Shown: positions 10,343 through 21,880, numbered from the stretch's first letter. The stretch is DNA of 64,000 bases from Spisula solida (GCA_947247005.1 OX365948.1:58193401-58257400); one strand, 5' to 3'. Notes: generated from the letters alone by a model not told the origin. Made by a program: numbers and translations.

Positions 10343-13300
10343 GTAAGTGTCCAGGTAAGAGGTGGTGTCCAGGCAAGAGGTGGTGTCCAGGTAAGAGACA
10401 GTGTCCAGGTAAGAGGCAGTGTCCAGATAAGAGGCGGTGCCTAGGTAAGATACAGTGTCCAGGTAAGAGGTGGTGTCCAGGTAAGAGACAGTGTCCAGAT
10501 AAGAGGCGGTGCCTAGGTAAGAGGTGGTGTCCAGGTAAGAGACAGTGTCCAGGTAAGAGGCAGTGTCCAGGTAAGAGGCAGTGTCCAGGTAAGAGGCGGT
10601 GCCTAGGTAAGAGGCAGTATCCAGGTAAGAGGCAGTGTCCAGGTAAGAGGCAGTGACCAGGTAAGAGGCAGTGACCAGGTAAGAGGCAGTGACCAGGTAA
10701 GAGGCGATGTCCAGGTAAGAGGCAGTGTCCAGGTAAGAGACAGTGCCCAGGTAAGAGGCAGTGTCCAGGTAAGAGACAGTGTCCAGGTAAGAGGCGGTGC
10801 CTAGGTAAGAGGCAGTGCCTAGGTAAGATACAGTATCCAGGTAAGAGGCAGTGCCTAGGTAAGATACAGTGCCTAGGTAAGAGACAGTGTCCAGGTAAGA
10901 GGCAGTGTCTAGGTAAGAGACAGTGTCCAGATAAGAGGCAGTGTCCAGGTAAGAGGCAGTGTCAAGGTAAGAGGCGGTGCCTAGGTAAGAGACAGTGTCC
11001 AGGTAAGAGACAGTGTCCAGGTAAGAGGCGGTGCCCAGGTAAGAGGCCGTGCCCAGGTAAGAGGCAGTGCCCAGGTAAGAGACAGTGTCCAGGTAAGAGA
11101 CAGTGTCCAGGTAAGAGGCAGTGTCCAGGTAAGAGTCAGTGTCCAGGTAAGAGGCAGTGTCCAGGTAAGAGACAGTGTCCAGGTAAGAGGCGGTGCCCAG
11201 GTAAGAGGCCGTGCCCAGGTAAGAGGCAGTGCCTAGGTAAGAGGCAGTGTCCAGGTAAGAGACAGTGTCCAGGTAAGAGGCAGTGTCCAGGTAAGAGGCA
11301 GTGTCCAGGTAAGAGGCAGTGCCCAGGTAAGAGGCAGTGTCCAGGTAAGAGACAGTGTCCAGGTAAGAGGCAGTGTCCAGGTTAGAGGCAGTGTCCAGGT
11401 AAGAGGCAGTGTCCAGGTAAGAGGCGGTGCCTAGGTAAGATACACATTCCAGGTAAGAGGTGGTGCCTAGGTAAGAGACAGTGTCCAGGTAAGAGACAGT
11501 GTCCAGGTAAGAGACAGTGTCCAGGTAAGAGGTGGTGCCCAGGTAAGATGCAGTGCCTAGGTAAGAGACAGTGTCCAGGTAAGTGGCGGTGCCTACGTAA
11601 GAGGCAGTGTCCAGGTAAGAGACAGTGTCCAGGTAAGAGGCGTTGCCTAGGTAAGAGGCAGTGTCCAGGTAAGAGGCAGTGTCCAGGTAAGAGACAGTGT
11701 CCAGGTAAGAGACAGTGTCCAGGTAAGAGGCGGTGTCCAGGTAAGAGGCGGTGCCTAGGTAAGAGACAGTGTCCAGGTAAGAGGCGGTGCCCAGGTAAGA
11801 GACAGTGTCCAGGTAAGAGGCAATGCCTAGGTAAGAGGCAGTGTCCAGGTAAGAGACAGTGTCCAGGTAAGAGGCAGCGTCCAGGTAAGAGGTGGTGTCC
11901 AGGTAAGAGGCGGGCCCAGGTAAGAGGCTGTGCGTAGGTAAGAGGCGGTGTCCAGGTAAGAGGCAGTGTCCAGGTAAGAGGCAGTGTCCAGATAAGAGGC
12001 AATGTCCAGGTAAGAGGCGGGCCTAGGTAAGAGGCTGTGTCCAGGTAAGAGGTGGTGCCCAGGTAAGAGGCGGTGTCCAGGTTAGAGACAGTGTCCAGGT
12101 AAGAGGCAGTGACCAGGTAAGAGGCAGTGTCCAGGTAAGAGACAGTGTCCAGGTAAGAGGCAGTGTCCAGGTTAGAGGCAGTGTCCAGGTAAGAGGCAGT
12201 GTCCAGGTAAGAGGCGGTGCCTAGGTAAGATACACATTCCAGGTAAGAGGTGGTGCCTAGGTAAGAGACAGTGTCCAGGTAAGAGACAGTGTCCAGGTAA
12301 GAGACAGTGTCCAGGTAAGAGGTGGTGCCCAGGTAAGATGCAGTGCCTAGGTAAGAGACAGTGTCCAGGTAAGTGGCGGTGCCTACGTAAGAGGCAGTGT
12401 CCAGGTAAGAGACAGTGTCCAGGTAAGAGGCGTTGCCTAGGTAAGAGGCAGTGTCCAGGTAAGAGGCAGTGTCCAGGTAAGAGACAGTGTCCAGGTAAGA
12501 GACAGTGTCCAGGTAAGAGGCGGTGTCCAGGTAAGAGGCGGTGCCTAGGTAAGAGACAGTGTCCAGGTAAGAGGCGGTGCCCAGGTAAGAGACAGTGTCC
12601 AGGTAAGAGGCAATGCCTAGGTAAGAGGCAGTGTCCAGGTAAGAGACAGTGTCCAGGTAAGAGGCAGCGTCCAGGTAAGAGGTGGTGTCCAGGTAAGAGG
12701 CGGGCCCAGGTAAGAGGCTGTGCGTAGGTAAGAGGCGGTGTCCAGGTAAGAGGCAGTGTCCAGGTAAGAGGCAGTGTCCAGATAAGAGGCAATGTCCAGG
12801 TAAGAGGCGGGCCTAGGTAAGAGGCTGTGTCCAGGTAAGAGGTGGTGCCCAGGTAAGAGGCGGTGTCCAGGTTAGAGACAGTGTCCAGGTAAGAGGCAGT
12901 GACCAGGTAAGAGGCAGTGTCCAGGTAAGAGACAGTGTCCAGGTAAGAGGCAGTGTCCAGGTAAGAGGCAGTGTCCAGGTAAGAGATGGTGTCCAGGTAA
13001 GAGATGGTGTCCAGGTAAGAGGCGGTGTCCAGGTAAGAGACAGTGTCCAGGTAAGAGGCAGTGTCCAGGTAAGAGACAGTGTCCAGGTAAGAGGCAGTGA
13101 CCAGGTAAGAGGCAGTGACCAGGTAAGAGGCGGTGTCCAGGTAAGAGGCAGTGACCAGGTAAGAGGCAGTGACCAGGTAAGAGATGGTGTCCAAGAAGAG
13201 GCAGTGTCCAGGTAAGAGGCAGTGACCAGGTAAGAGGCGGTGTCCAGGTAAGAGGCAGTGACCAGGTAAGAGATGGTGTCCAGGTAAGAGGCAGTGACCA

Positions 13301-16300
13301 GGTAAGAGGCAGTGACCAGGTAAGAGGCGGTGTCCAGGCAAGAGGCAGTGACCAGGTAAGAGACAGAGTCCAGGTAAGAGGCAGTGTCCAGGTAAGAGGC
13401 AGTGTCCAGGTAAGAGACGGTGTCCAGGTAAGAGATGGTGTCCAGGTAAGAGGCGGTGCCTAGGTAAGAGGCGGTGTACAGGTAAGAGGCAGTGTCCAGG
13501 TAAGAGGCGATGCCTAGTTAAGAGGCAGTGTCCAGGTAAGAGGCAGTGTCCAGGTAAGAGGCAGTGCCTAGGTAAGAGGCAGTGTCCAGGTAAGAGACAG
13601 TATCCAGGTAAGAGGCAGTGTCCAGGTAAGAGGGAGTGTCCAGGTAAGAGGCAGTGTCCAGGTAAGAGGCGGGCCTAGGTAAGAGGCAGTGTCCAGGTAA
13701 GAGGCAGTGTCCAGGTAAGAGGCAGTGCCCAGGTAAGAGGCAGTGTCCAGGTAAGAGGCAGTGTCCAGGTAAGAGGCGTTGCCTAGGTAAGAGACGGTCT
13801 CCAGGTAAGAGACAGTGTCCAGGTAAGAGGCAGTGTCCAGGTAAGAGGCAGTGTCCAGGTAAGAGACGGTGTCCAGGTAAGAGACGGTGTCCAGGTAAGA
13901 GACGGTGTCCAGGTAAGAGGCAGTGTCCAGGTAAGAGGCAGTGTCCAGGTAAGAGGCAGTGTCCAGGTAAGAGGCAGTGTCCAGGTAGGAGGCAGTGTCC
14001 AGGTAAGAGGCAGTGTCCAGGTAAGAGGCAGTGTCCAGGTAAGAGGCGGTGCCTAGGTAAGAGACGGTGTCCAGGTAAAAGGCAGTGTCCAGGTAAGAGG
14101 CAGTGTCCAGGTAAGAGGCGGTGTCCAGGTAAGAGGCGGTGTCCAGGTAAGATATAGTGTCCAGGTAAGAGGCTGTGCCCAGGTAAGATATAGTGTCCAG
14201 GTAAGAGGCGGTGCCTAGGTAAGAGGCAGTGTCCAGGTAAGAGGCGGTGTCCAGGTAAGATATAGTGTCCAGGTAAGAGACAGTGTCCAGGTAAGATACA
14301 GTGTCCAGGTAAGATACAGTGTCCAGGTAAGATATAGTGTCCAGGTAAGAGGCGGTGTCCAGGTAAGATATAGTGTCCAGGTAAGAGACAGTGTCCAGGT
14401 AAGAGACGGTGTCCAGGTAAGATACAGTGTCCAGGTAAGATATAGTGTCCAGGTAAGAGGCGGTGTCCAGGTAAGATATAGTGTCCAGGTAAGAGGCGGT
14501 GTCCAGGTAAGATATAGTGTCCAGGTAAGAGGCTGTGCCTAGGTAAGATATAGTGTCCAGGTAAGAGACGGTGTCCAGGTAAGATATAGTGTCCAGGTAA
14601 GAGGCTGTGCCCAGGTAAGATATAGTGTCCAGGTAAGAGACGGTGTCCAGGTAAGATATAGTGTCCAGGTAAGATATAGTGTCCAGGTAAGAGGCGGTGT
14701 CCAGGTAAGAGGCGGTGTCCAGGTAAGATATAGTGTCCAGGTAAGAGGCGGTGCCCAGGTAAGAGACAGTGTCCAGGTAAGATATAGTGTCCAGGTAAGA
14801 GGCGGTGTCCAGGTAAGAGACAGTGTCCAGGTAAGATATAGTGTCCAGGTAAGAGGCGGTGTCCAGGTAAGAGACAGTGTCCAGGTAAGATATAGTGCCC
14901 AGGTAAGAGGCGGTGCCCAGGTAAGAGACAGTGTCCAGGTAAGATATAGTGTCCAGGTAAGAGGCGGTGTCCAGGTAAGAGACAGTGTCCAGGTAAGATA
15001 TAGTGTCCAGGTAAGAGGCGGTGTCCAGGTAAGAGACAGTGTCCAGGTAAGATATAGTGTCCAGGTAAGAGGCGGTGTCCAGGTAAGAGACAGTGTCCAG
15101 GTAAGATATAGTGTCCAGGTAAGAGACAGTGTCCAGGTAAGAGATGGTGTCCAGGTAAGAGGCGGTGTCCAGGTAAGAGACAGTGTCCAGGTAAGATATA
15201 GTGTCCAGGTAAGAGGCGGTGTCCAGGTAAGAGGCGGTGTCCAGGTAAGATATAGTGTCCAGGTAAGAGGCGGTGCCCAGGTAAGAGACAGTGTCCAGGT
15301 AAGATATAGTGCCCAGGTAAGAGGCAGTGTCCAGGTAAGATATAGTGTCCAGGTAAGAGACGGTGTCCAGGTAAGATATAGTGTCCAGGTAAGAGGCGGT
15401 GTCCAGGTAAGAGACAGTGTCCAGGTAAGATATAGTGTCCAGGTAAGATATAGTGTCCAGGTAAGATACAGTGTCCAGGTAAGAGGCAGTGTCCAGGTAA
15501 GATATAGTGTCCAGGTAAGATACAGTGTCCAGGTAAGATACAGTGTCCAGGTAAGAGGCAGTGTCCAGGTAAGAGGCAGTGTCCAGGTAAGATATAGTGT
15601 CCAGGTAAGAGGCAGTGTCCAGGTAAGATATAGTGTCCAGGTAAGAGGCAGTGTCCAGGTAAGATATAGTGTCCAGGTAAGAGGCAGTGTCCAGGTAAGA
15701 GGCAGTGTCCAGGTAAGATACAGTGTCCAGGTAAGAGGCAGTGTCCAGGTAAGAGACAGTGTCCAGGTAAGAGGCAGTGTCCAGGTAAGAGACAGTGTCC
15801 AGGTAAGATATAGTGTCCAGGTAAGAGGCAGTGTCCAGGTAAGAGGCAGTGTCCAGGTAAGAGACAGTGTCCAGGTAAGATATAGTGTCCAGGTAAGAGA
15901 CAGTGTCCAGGTAAGAGGCAGTGTCCAGGTAAGAGACAGTGTCCAGGTAAGATATAGTGTCCAGGTAAGATACAGTGTCCAGGTAAGAGGCAGTGTCCAG
16001 GTAAGAGACAGTGTCCAGGTAAGATATAGTGTCCAGGTAAGAGGCAGTGTCCAGGTAAGAGACAGTGTCCAGGTAAGATATAGTGTCCAGGTAAGATACA
16101 GTGTCCAGGTAAGAGGCGGTGTCCAGGTAAGATATAGTGTCCAGGTAAGATATAGTGTCCAGGTAAGATACAGTGTCCAGGTAAGATACAGTGTCCAGGT
16201 AAGAGACAGTGTCCAGGTAAGATATAGTGTCCAGGTAAGATATAGTGTCCAGGTAAGAGACAGTGTCCAGGTAAGAGGCGGTGTCCAGGTAAGATACAGT

Positions 16301-17812
16301 GTCCAGGTAAGAGACAGTGTCCAGGTAAGATACAGTGTCCAGGTAAGAGGCGGTGTCCAGGTAAGATATAGTGTCCAGGTAAGATATAGTGTCCAGGTAA
16401 GAGGCGGTGTCCAGGTAAGATATAGTGTCCAGGTAAGATATAGTGTCCAGGTAAGATATAGTGTCCAGGTAAGAGACAGTGTCCAGGTAAGAGGCAGTGT
16501 CCAGGTAAGAGACAGTGTCCAGGTAAGATACAGTGTCCAGGTAAGAGACAGTGTCCAGGTAAGAGGCAGTGTCCAGGTAAGAGACAGTGTCCAGGTAAGA
16601 TACAGTGTCCAGGTAAGAGGCGGTGTCCAGGTAAGATATAGTGTCCAGGTAAGATACAGTGTCCAGGTAAGATATAGTGTCCAGGTAAGAGGCGGTGTCC
16701 AGGTAAGATATAGTGTCCAGGTAAGATATAGTGTCCAGGTAAGAGATGGTGTCCAGGTAAGAGACAGTGTCCAGGTAAGATATAGTGTCCAGGTAAGAGG
16801 CGGTGTCCAGGTAAGAGACAGTGTCCAGGTAAGATATAGTGTCCAGGTAAGATATAGTGACCAGGTAAGATACAGTGTCCAGGTAAGAGGCGGTGTCCAG
16901 GTAAGATATAGTGTCCAGGTAAGATATAGTGTCCAGGTAAGAGATGGTGTCCAGGTAAGAGACAGTGTCCAGGTAAGATATAGTGTCCAGGTAAGAGGCG
17001 GTGTCCAGGTAAGAGGCGGTGTCCAGGTAAGATATAGTGTCCAGGTAAGAGGCGGTGTCCAGGTAAGATATAGTGTCCAGGTAAGATATAGTGTCCAGGT
17101 AAGATATAGTGTCCAGGTAAGAGACAGTGTCCAGGTAAGATACAGTGTCCAGGTAAGATATAGTGTCCAGGTAAGATATAGTGTCCAGGTAAGATATAGT
17201 GTCCAGGTAAGATACAGTGTCCAGGTAAGATACAGTGTCCAGGTAAGATATAGTGTCCAGGTAAGAGACAGTGTCCAGGTAAGATATAGTGTCCAGGTAA
17301 GAGACAGTGTCCAGGTAAGATATAGTGTCCAGGTAAGAGGCGGTGTCCAGGTAAGATATAGTGTCCAGGTAAGAGACAGTGTCCAGGTAAGATATAGTGT
17401 CCAGGTAAGAGGCGGTGTCCAGGTAAGAGGCGGTGTCCAGGTAAGATATAGTGTCCAGGTAAGAGGCGGTGTCCAGGTAAGATATAGTGTCCAGGTAAGA
17501 TATAGTGTCCAGGTAAGAGGCGGTGTCCAGGTAAGATATAGTGTCCAGGTAAGATATAGTGTCCAGGTAAGAGACGGTGTCCAGGTAAGAGGCGGTGTCC
17601 AGGTAAGATATAGTGTCCAGGTAAGATATAGTGTCCAGGTAAGAGGCGGTGTCCAGGTAAGAGGCGGTGTCCAGGTAAGATATAGTGTCCAGGTAAGAGG
17701 CGGTGTCCAGGTAAGATACAGTGTCCAGGTAAGAGGCGGTGTCCAGGTAAGATACAGTGTCCAGGTAAGAGGCGGTGCCTAGGTAAGATACAGTGTCTAG
17801 GTAAGATCAACA
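10343..17812. repeat. 7.5-kb minisatellite of an 18-bp unit; every unit carries a consensus 5' splice site
   Basis: The plus-strand unit is GTAAGAGGCAGTGTCCAG (18 bp, roughly 400 copies). Variable positions are mainly GAGGCAG, GAGGCGG, GAGACAG, GATATAG and GATACAG before TGTCCAG, plus CCTAGG-type variants concentrated in the first 4 kb. The string CAG|GTAAGA in each unit equals the animal splice-donor consensus. The first unit is a shortened 12-bp form (GTAAGTGTCCAG) that begins exactly at the donor of the preceding exon. The 5' half is heterogeneous and contains a 790-bp internal duplication (about 11341-12170 repeated at 12131-12960). The 3' half is nearly uniform, with local 54-bp three-unit periodicity around 14780-15120. 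The plus strand is G/A-rich. Confidence 0.97.
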
Positions 17813-17894
17813 CAGGTTCAGTATAGAGATTTAATGAAATATGACTTCTGGCCAATGTAACATAACAAATAAACAAATACACAATGTTATACAC
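13518..17894 (-). other. Long open frame across the array with a signal-peptide-like start (coding status doubtful)
   Basis: On the minus strand, 1458 codons are open from an ATG at 17894. The first 17 codons (MYNIVYLFICYVTLARS) lie in unique sequence and look like a secretion signal. The rest is a hexapeptide GH-[C/Y/R]-[L/I]-LP repeated about 230 times. Because the unit is 18 bp and lacks stops in this orientation, other minus-strand frames are also largely open (TWTLPL, SYLDTA), so openness alone is no evidence of coding. Unit variation changes amino acids freely, with no synonymous bias that I can see. I treat it as a probable artefact of the array, with the N-terminus the only point in favour. 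Confidence 0.2.
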
Positions 17895-18540
17895 TCACTT
17901 AAAACATTGCACAAGATTTTGAAACACAGAAAATATTTCTGTAAAAATACAAGACTGGCAATTTACAAGACAGAAAATATGCGCAATGAAAGGAAAATAA
18001 CTCAAAGGAAATTAGATGTTTGTTTGACATCCTACCTCCAACTATAACACATAAACATATTAACCAATTCCTTTGACAGCTATTCAAATGTCAATTAAAG
18101 TAAGACAAATGCCATGTGATCTCAAACATTATTACACTCCTCTTGCTTTAGAGGGCTGATTTATAATTTGAAACAAACTATTTAACAATGATAGCATGTA
18201 TATAAATATCAAGAGTAATCTGCATAATCGGTACACATCCAAAATCAGAGATATCATATACTATCAGTTCTTGCTTTGAAGTCAAGAAAATTGCACAGCT
18301 GATATCCTGGAATAAATAACCCTATAATGATAGGCCTGACTAAAGCTGGCTATACACTGGTGTTTTAGGCCTGTAAAAAGTATACACAAAAATTATGACT
18401 GCAGACAGGGCTTCGAGTGCCATTTTTACTGTATATAAATATTAGCATAGTAACTTTAACATACGTTTTCCGGACAAATGAATGGATGCTTTTCAGGTTT
18501 CTGAATATGGAATGATAAACAAGAGATGTTTGTAAAACAC
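17813..18540. other. Unique AT-rich sequence, no gene supported
   Basis: The sequence after the array contains overlapping short open frames on both strands with no recognisable domains. The piece at 18393-18440 is a degraded copy of a dispersed repeat also seen at 3224-3270. Confidence 0.4.
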
Positions 18541-18960
18541 ATGTGCCCAATAGTCAGAAATTGTAAAGGTCAGTGACCTTGACCTTTAAAATCAAAAGGG
18601 GTCATCTGCTGTTGATGACCAACCTCATGTAAAGTTTGAAGATCCTAGCGCAAAGCGTTCTTGAGTTATTGAACAGAAACTATTTGAATAGTCGGAAATG
18701 GTAAAGGTCACAGTGACTTTGACATGGAAATTCAATGAGAACCAAGTTTTCATGTTGGCCACAAATAATCTGGCAAAAAACGTATACTTGCTCTTACGAG
18801 TAGTGGCTTTGACCCAACCATATCATCTTTATACCAGGGACAGGACTATTCAGCATGCAGTGACCTTGACCTCACTGGACTATACAGCATGCAGTGACCT
18901 TGACCTCACTGGACTATACAGCATGCAGTGACCTTGACCTCACCGGCCCCAATATAAATC
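18541..18960. repeat. Dispersed repeat of the CCTTGACCTTT family with a 34-bp triplet array
   Basis: A stretch beginning about 18523 (AGAGATGTTTGTAAAACACA) matches 40828-41050 (AGAGATGTTTGTAAAACATG), including the GTCAGTGACCTTGACCTTT and GTAAAG..GAAGATCCTAG phrases. This type is abundant in bivalves. Within it, at about 18848-18945, a 34-bp unit containing CAGTGACCTTGACCTCACTG is repeated about three times. Confidence 0.75.
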
Positions 18961-19688
18961 CCAAGGAGTGATTCCACAGGAGCAACCTACACATGTTTCA
19001 TCATGATATCACAATCCTAATTAAAGTAATTGAGTGGAAATGTTTTTTCCCATTTTGAGTCTGTCTTTAGTCACAGTGACTGAACTGTCCCAATGTTTAA
19101 TCCCAAGGTGAATATTTACACAATCTACATACACAACAAGTTTCATTATTCCTTACTGAAGTAACAAATTGCTGACACTCGTCTGCCCAGCGACTGAATT
19201 CACCAATCTGAAAACCATTTTTTTCCCATTGGAAAACTGGTTAATAACATACACATATTTCCCTGTTAAATTACAAAATATACAAAACATTTCTGAGGTA
19301 GATCTTTACAAACAACAATTATAATGATTTTATGAAATATCAATGTGAAATCAAATATTACTGGCCAAAAATGAACAGTTTTATACCAGGTACGAGTAAC
19401 GGGTACACTGGCCTGGGGTGGTAATCAATATTGATCTTATTTAATTTGAGAATAAGGATAGCCAATCATATTGCCTGTTACTGACTGAGAGTTAAGTATG
19501 GTGTGATCTGATTGGTTGTCCTTATCCTTAAGTCAAGTAAGATCAATACTGAATACCCCCTGGTTAATGACAACTTCTCTAACTTAAGACGATAATAATA
19601 ATGGGTAAGATGTTCAGTCATGGTTCAAAAATGATTTTTTACCCATATTTGTGAAGACATCATTTACAACAAAACAATTGAACAAGAG
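18961..19688. other. Downstream flank of the TIKI gene
   Basis: Mostly unique AT-rich sequence lying 3' of the TIKI gene on the minus strand. A possible ATTAAA poly(A) signal (TTTAAT on plus) lies at 19440-19445. A GATCAATATTGA-like short inverted pair (about 19430 and 19540, flanking 110 bp) suggests a small inverted-repeat element. No coding sequence is seen. Confidence 0.35.
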
Positions 19689-20158
19689 ACTAAAATCATC
19701 TTATTGTTGCCATGGTAACAACAAGATATAATAGAATACATATCAAGTACTGAGTGTGTAGTACAGACTAAAATCATCTTATTGTTGCCATGGTAACAAC
19801 AAGATATAATAGAATACATATCAAGTACTGAGTGTGTGGTACAGACTGAAATCATCTTATTGTTGCCATGGTAACAACAAGATATAATAGAATACATATC
19901 AAGTACTGAGTGTGTGGTACAGATTGAAATCATCTTATTGTTGCCATGGTAACAACAAGATATAATAGAATACATATCAAGTACTGAGTGTGTGGTACAG
20001 ACTGAAATCATCTAATTGTTGCCATGGTAACAACAAGATATAATAGAATACATATCAAGTACTGAGTGTGTGGTACAGACTGAAATCATCTTATTGTTGC
20101 CATGGTTACAACAAGATATAATAGAATACATATCAAGTACTGAGTGTGTGGTACAGAC
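19689..20158. repeat. 78-bp tandem array, six copies; one copy encodes the TIKI C-terminus
   Basis: Six near-identical 78-bp units occur, each containing ATCATCTTATTGTTGCCATG and AATACATATCAAGTACTGAG. The copy at 20081-20158 is coding on the minus strand: it encodes the last 22 residues and stop of the TIKI-family gene. The other five lie downstream of the stop, in the presumed 3' untranslated region. The coding copy differs at one base (GTTACAAC instead of GTAACAAC), a silent change in a Val codon. A 115-codon open frame in another frame (repeating MISVCTTHSVLDMYSIISCC) arises because 78 is divisible by 3. Confidence 0.95.
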
Positions 20159-20263
20159 ATGTTTACAGCATTGTTATAGAGATAGGAATTGTAAGATGGT
20201 GTTGACATTCCCTCCGATGTTTCAACCTTGTTTTCTGCTGCCAACTGTTGTATAAGACTAGGG
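20086..20263 (-). CDS. TIKI/TRABD2-like metalloprotease, terminal exon (membrane tail)
   Basis: The acceptor CTTTCAG is at 20264-20269. The first base completes a Ser codon started in the previous exon (phase 2), then 58 residues follow to a TGA at 20086-20088. The last 17 or so residues, YLICILLYLVVTMATIR, form a hydrophobic C-terminal tail with almost nothing after it, as expected for a tail that is either a membrane anchor or a GPI-attachment signal. TIKI proteins are membrane-tethered extracellular proteases, so this fits. The preceding linker (KVETSEGMSTPSYNSYLYNN) is polar and likely disordered. The final 22 codons and stop lie within the 78-bp tandem array. Confidence 0.78.
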
Positions 20264-21600
20264 CTGAAAGTTAATAAACAGATCATTACAATAAGTCAAT
20301 AAACACTTTACATTTATTATAATCAACCCATACAAGTAGAGAGATTTAGGCTGATGGGAGAAGAGGCAAGACTTGAACGCACTGCTCAGTAAGTTAGTCT
20401 CGTAATATGGTTTAACGAAGGGCTGCTCACTATTCATGTATCATTTTGATCGTGAAACTGAAAGGGGAAAACCCTTTACCTTGGTGTAAATTACTAGTGG
20501 GTGCATGTAGAAATCCAGAAAATGCTGGATCTTTGTTATAGTGCGCCCATAATAATTAGAAAGGTGGGATAATTTGGTATATTCCACAAAGGTGATTTGA
20601 TCAAATGTGCATGATTTATTAGTGATGTTTTTAGTACAAAACTGACCATATCTGTTTACTATTAAAGTAATTTGTAAAACCAATTTTGCAACAGTTGACC
20701 AAACCAATTCATGTTAGTGAACATCACATTATATCCTGGGCGCACACTATATAACTTATAAAACATTTGTTTGTTTTTATCATGTTAGAATAGAGTTTAA
20801 AATATAAGCTAGGCTTGGTTACCTTGGTGTTTCCATTCTAATCCATAAATCATTGAATGGTTTATCACTGTTGTATGTTCTTCTTCTCTGTGTTCTAGTT
20901 CGTTCAAGCCAAGTTCTACAATCAATGTAATACATCATTATACAGGTATATTATATTGGTCAGCGAGATTACTAATAGAGCGAAATTCAAAATCCTGAAA
21001 ATCATATGCGGCCGACAATGTTTGCTAAACAAAAGGCCTTTAACGTCATTCCAATAAAAAAACTCAGTTTGTATAAAAGAAAAGATTTTCAGCGCAGTAG
21101 ATTCAATTGACCACAACATTGCCATTTTTAAGATATTTTTATCAAATAACTTTTATTTTGGTCAGAAAAAATCTGGAATTCCGGATAAATCTGGAATTCC
21201 GGATAAATCTGGAATATTGACCCCCCTGAGTAAGATAAGATAGAAAGGATTGGATGGTATCCAACATTGGAAGCTGAATGCAAGAAGAAAATACTTTTTA
21301 AGCCAAATTCATGGTTATGGGCCAGGGGTTTTTTTTGCCTTCGACTGAGACAGTGGTAATGAGTTGCCATTCAGTTTTATCCCTGTATTAGCTAATTGAC
21401 TAATGACTTCTGGCTTCGTGGGAAAGTTTGTTGATACAAGGAATCCTGGAACCATGTCTTACTTCTTTCCAAATAGACCCTTGGTTCTAATATCGTGCCC
21501 AGTGTATAGCATCTATATACACAAGAATACCTATGGGTTTCAAACAAGTTCAACTTTAGTTTGGTTGGAAAACACTGAAGTGTTCTGAAATTTCTGAAGA

Positions 21601-21680
21601 GTCCCAGCTGAGATTCGAACCAGGAACCTTCAAATCGGTAGTTGAGAGCTCTAACGACTAGGTCACTATTCCTCCCATGG
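21601..21680 (-). mobile_element. tRNA-derived SINE head
   Basis: The minus strand reads ...GACCTAGTCGTTAGAGC... and later GGTTCGAATCTCAGCTGGGA, giving A-box-like and B-box (GGTTCGAATC) internal promoter motifs at tRNA spacing. The acceptor stem does not pair well, so this is a tRNA-derived retroposon rather than a tRNA gene. The tail was not delimited. Confidence 0.6.
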
Positions 21681-21740
21681 GCTATGTAGGATATTTCGAG
21701 AAATTGTAATATTTATTTCAGAGAGGTGTTACTGACGTAC

Positions 21741-21880
21741 TGTAAAATCACATATCTCTGTTGGTATTAAATTTCGTGGATTTTGATAAAAATGCATTTT
21801 CGTAGGGTCGATTAATCATAAGGATTAGACTTCGTGGTCGAGTTCAACAACGTAATTAACGAAAACTCCCTCAAACAATA
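21741..21880. repeat. Fragment of a dispersed repeat (TACTGTAAAATCA...TTTCGTGG type)
   Basis: The phrase TACTGTAAAATCACATATCT followed by AAATTTCGTGGATTTTGATA resembles 42229-42300 (TACTGTAAAATCATTTATTT...TTTTGTGAATTGG). Both look like copies of a family with ends starting near TACTGTAAAATCA. Only fragments are present. Confidence 0.45.

Noticed and set aside
11548..12727. Plus-strand QCPGKR repeat frames (two identical 129-codon frames)
   Set aside because: The identity reflects the 790-bp array duplication; frames end at CCTAGG or deletion variants and lack any unique domain.
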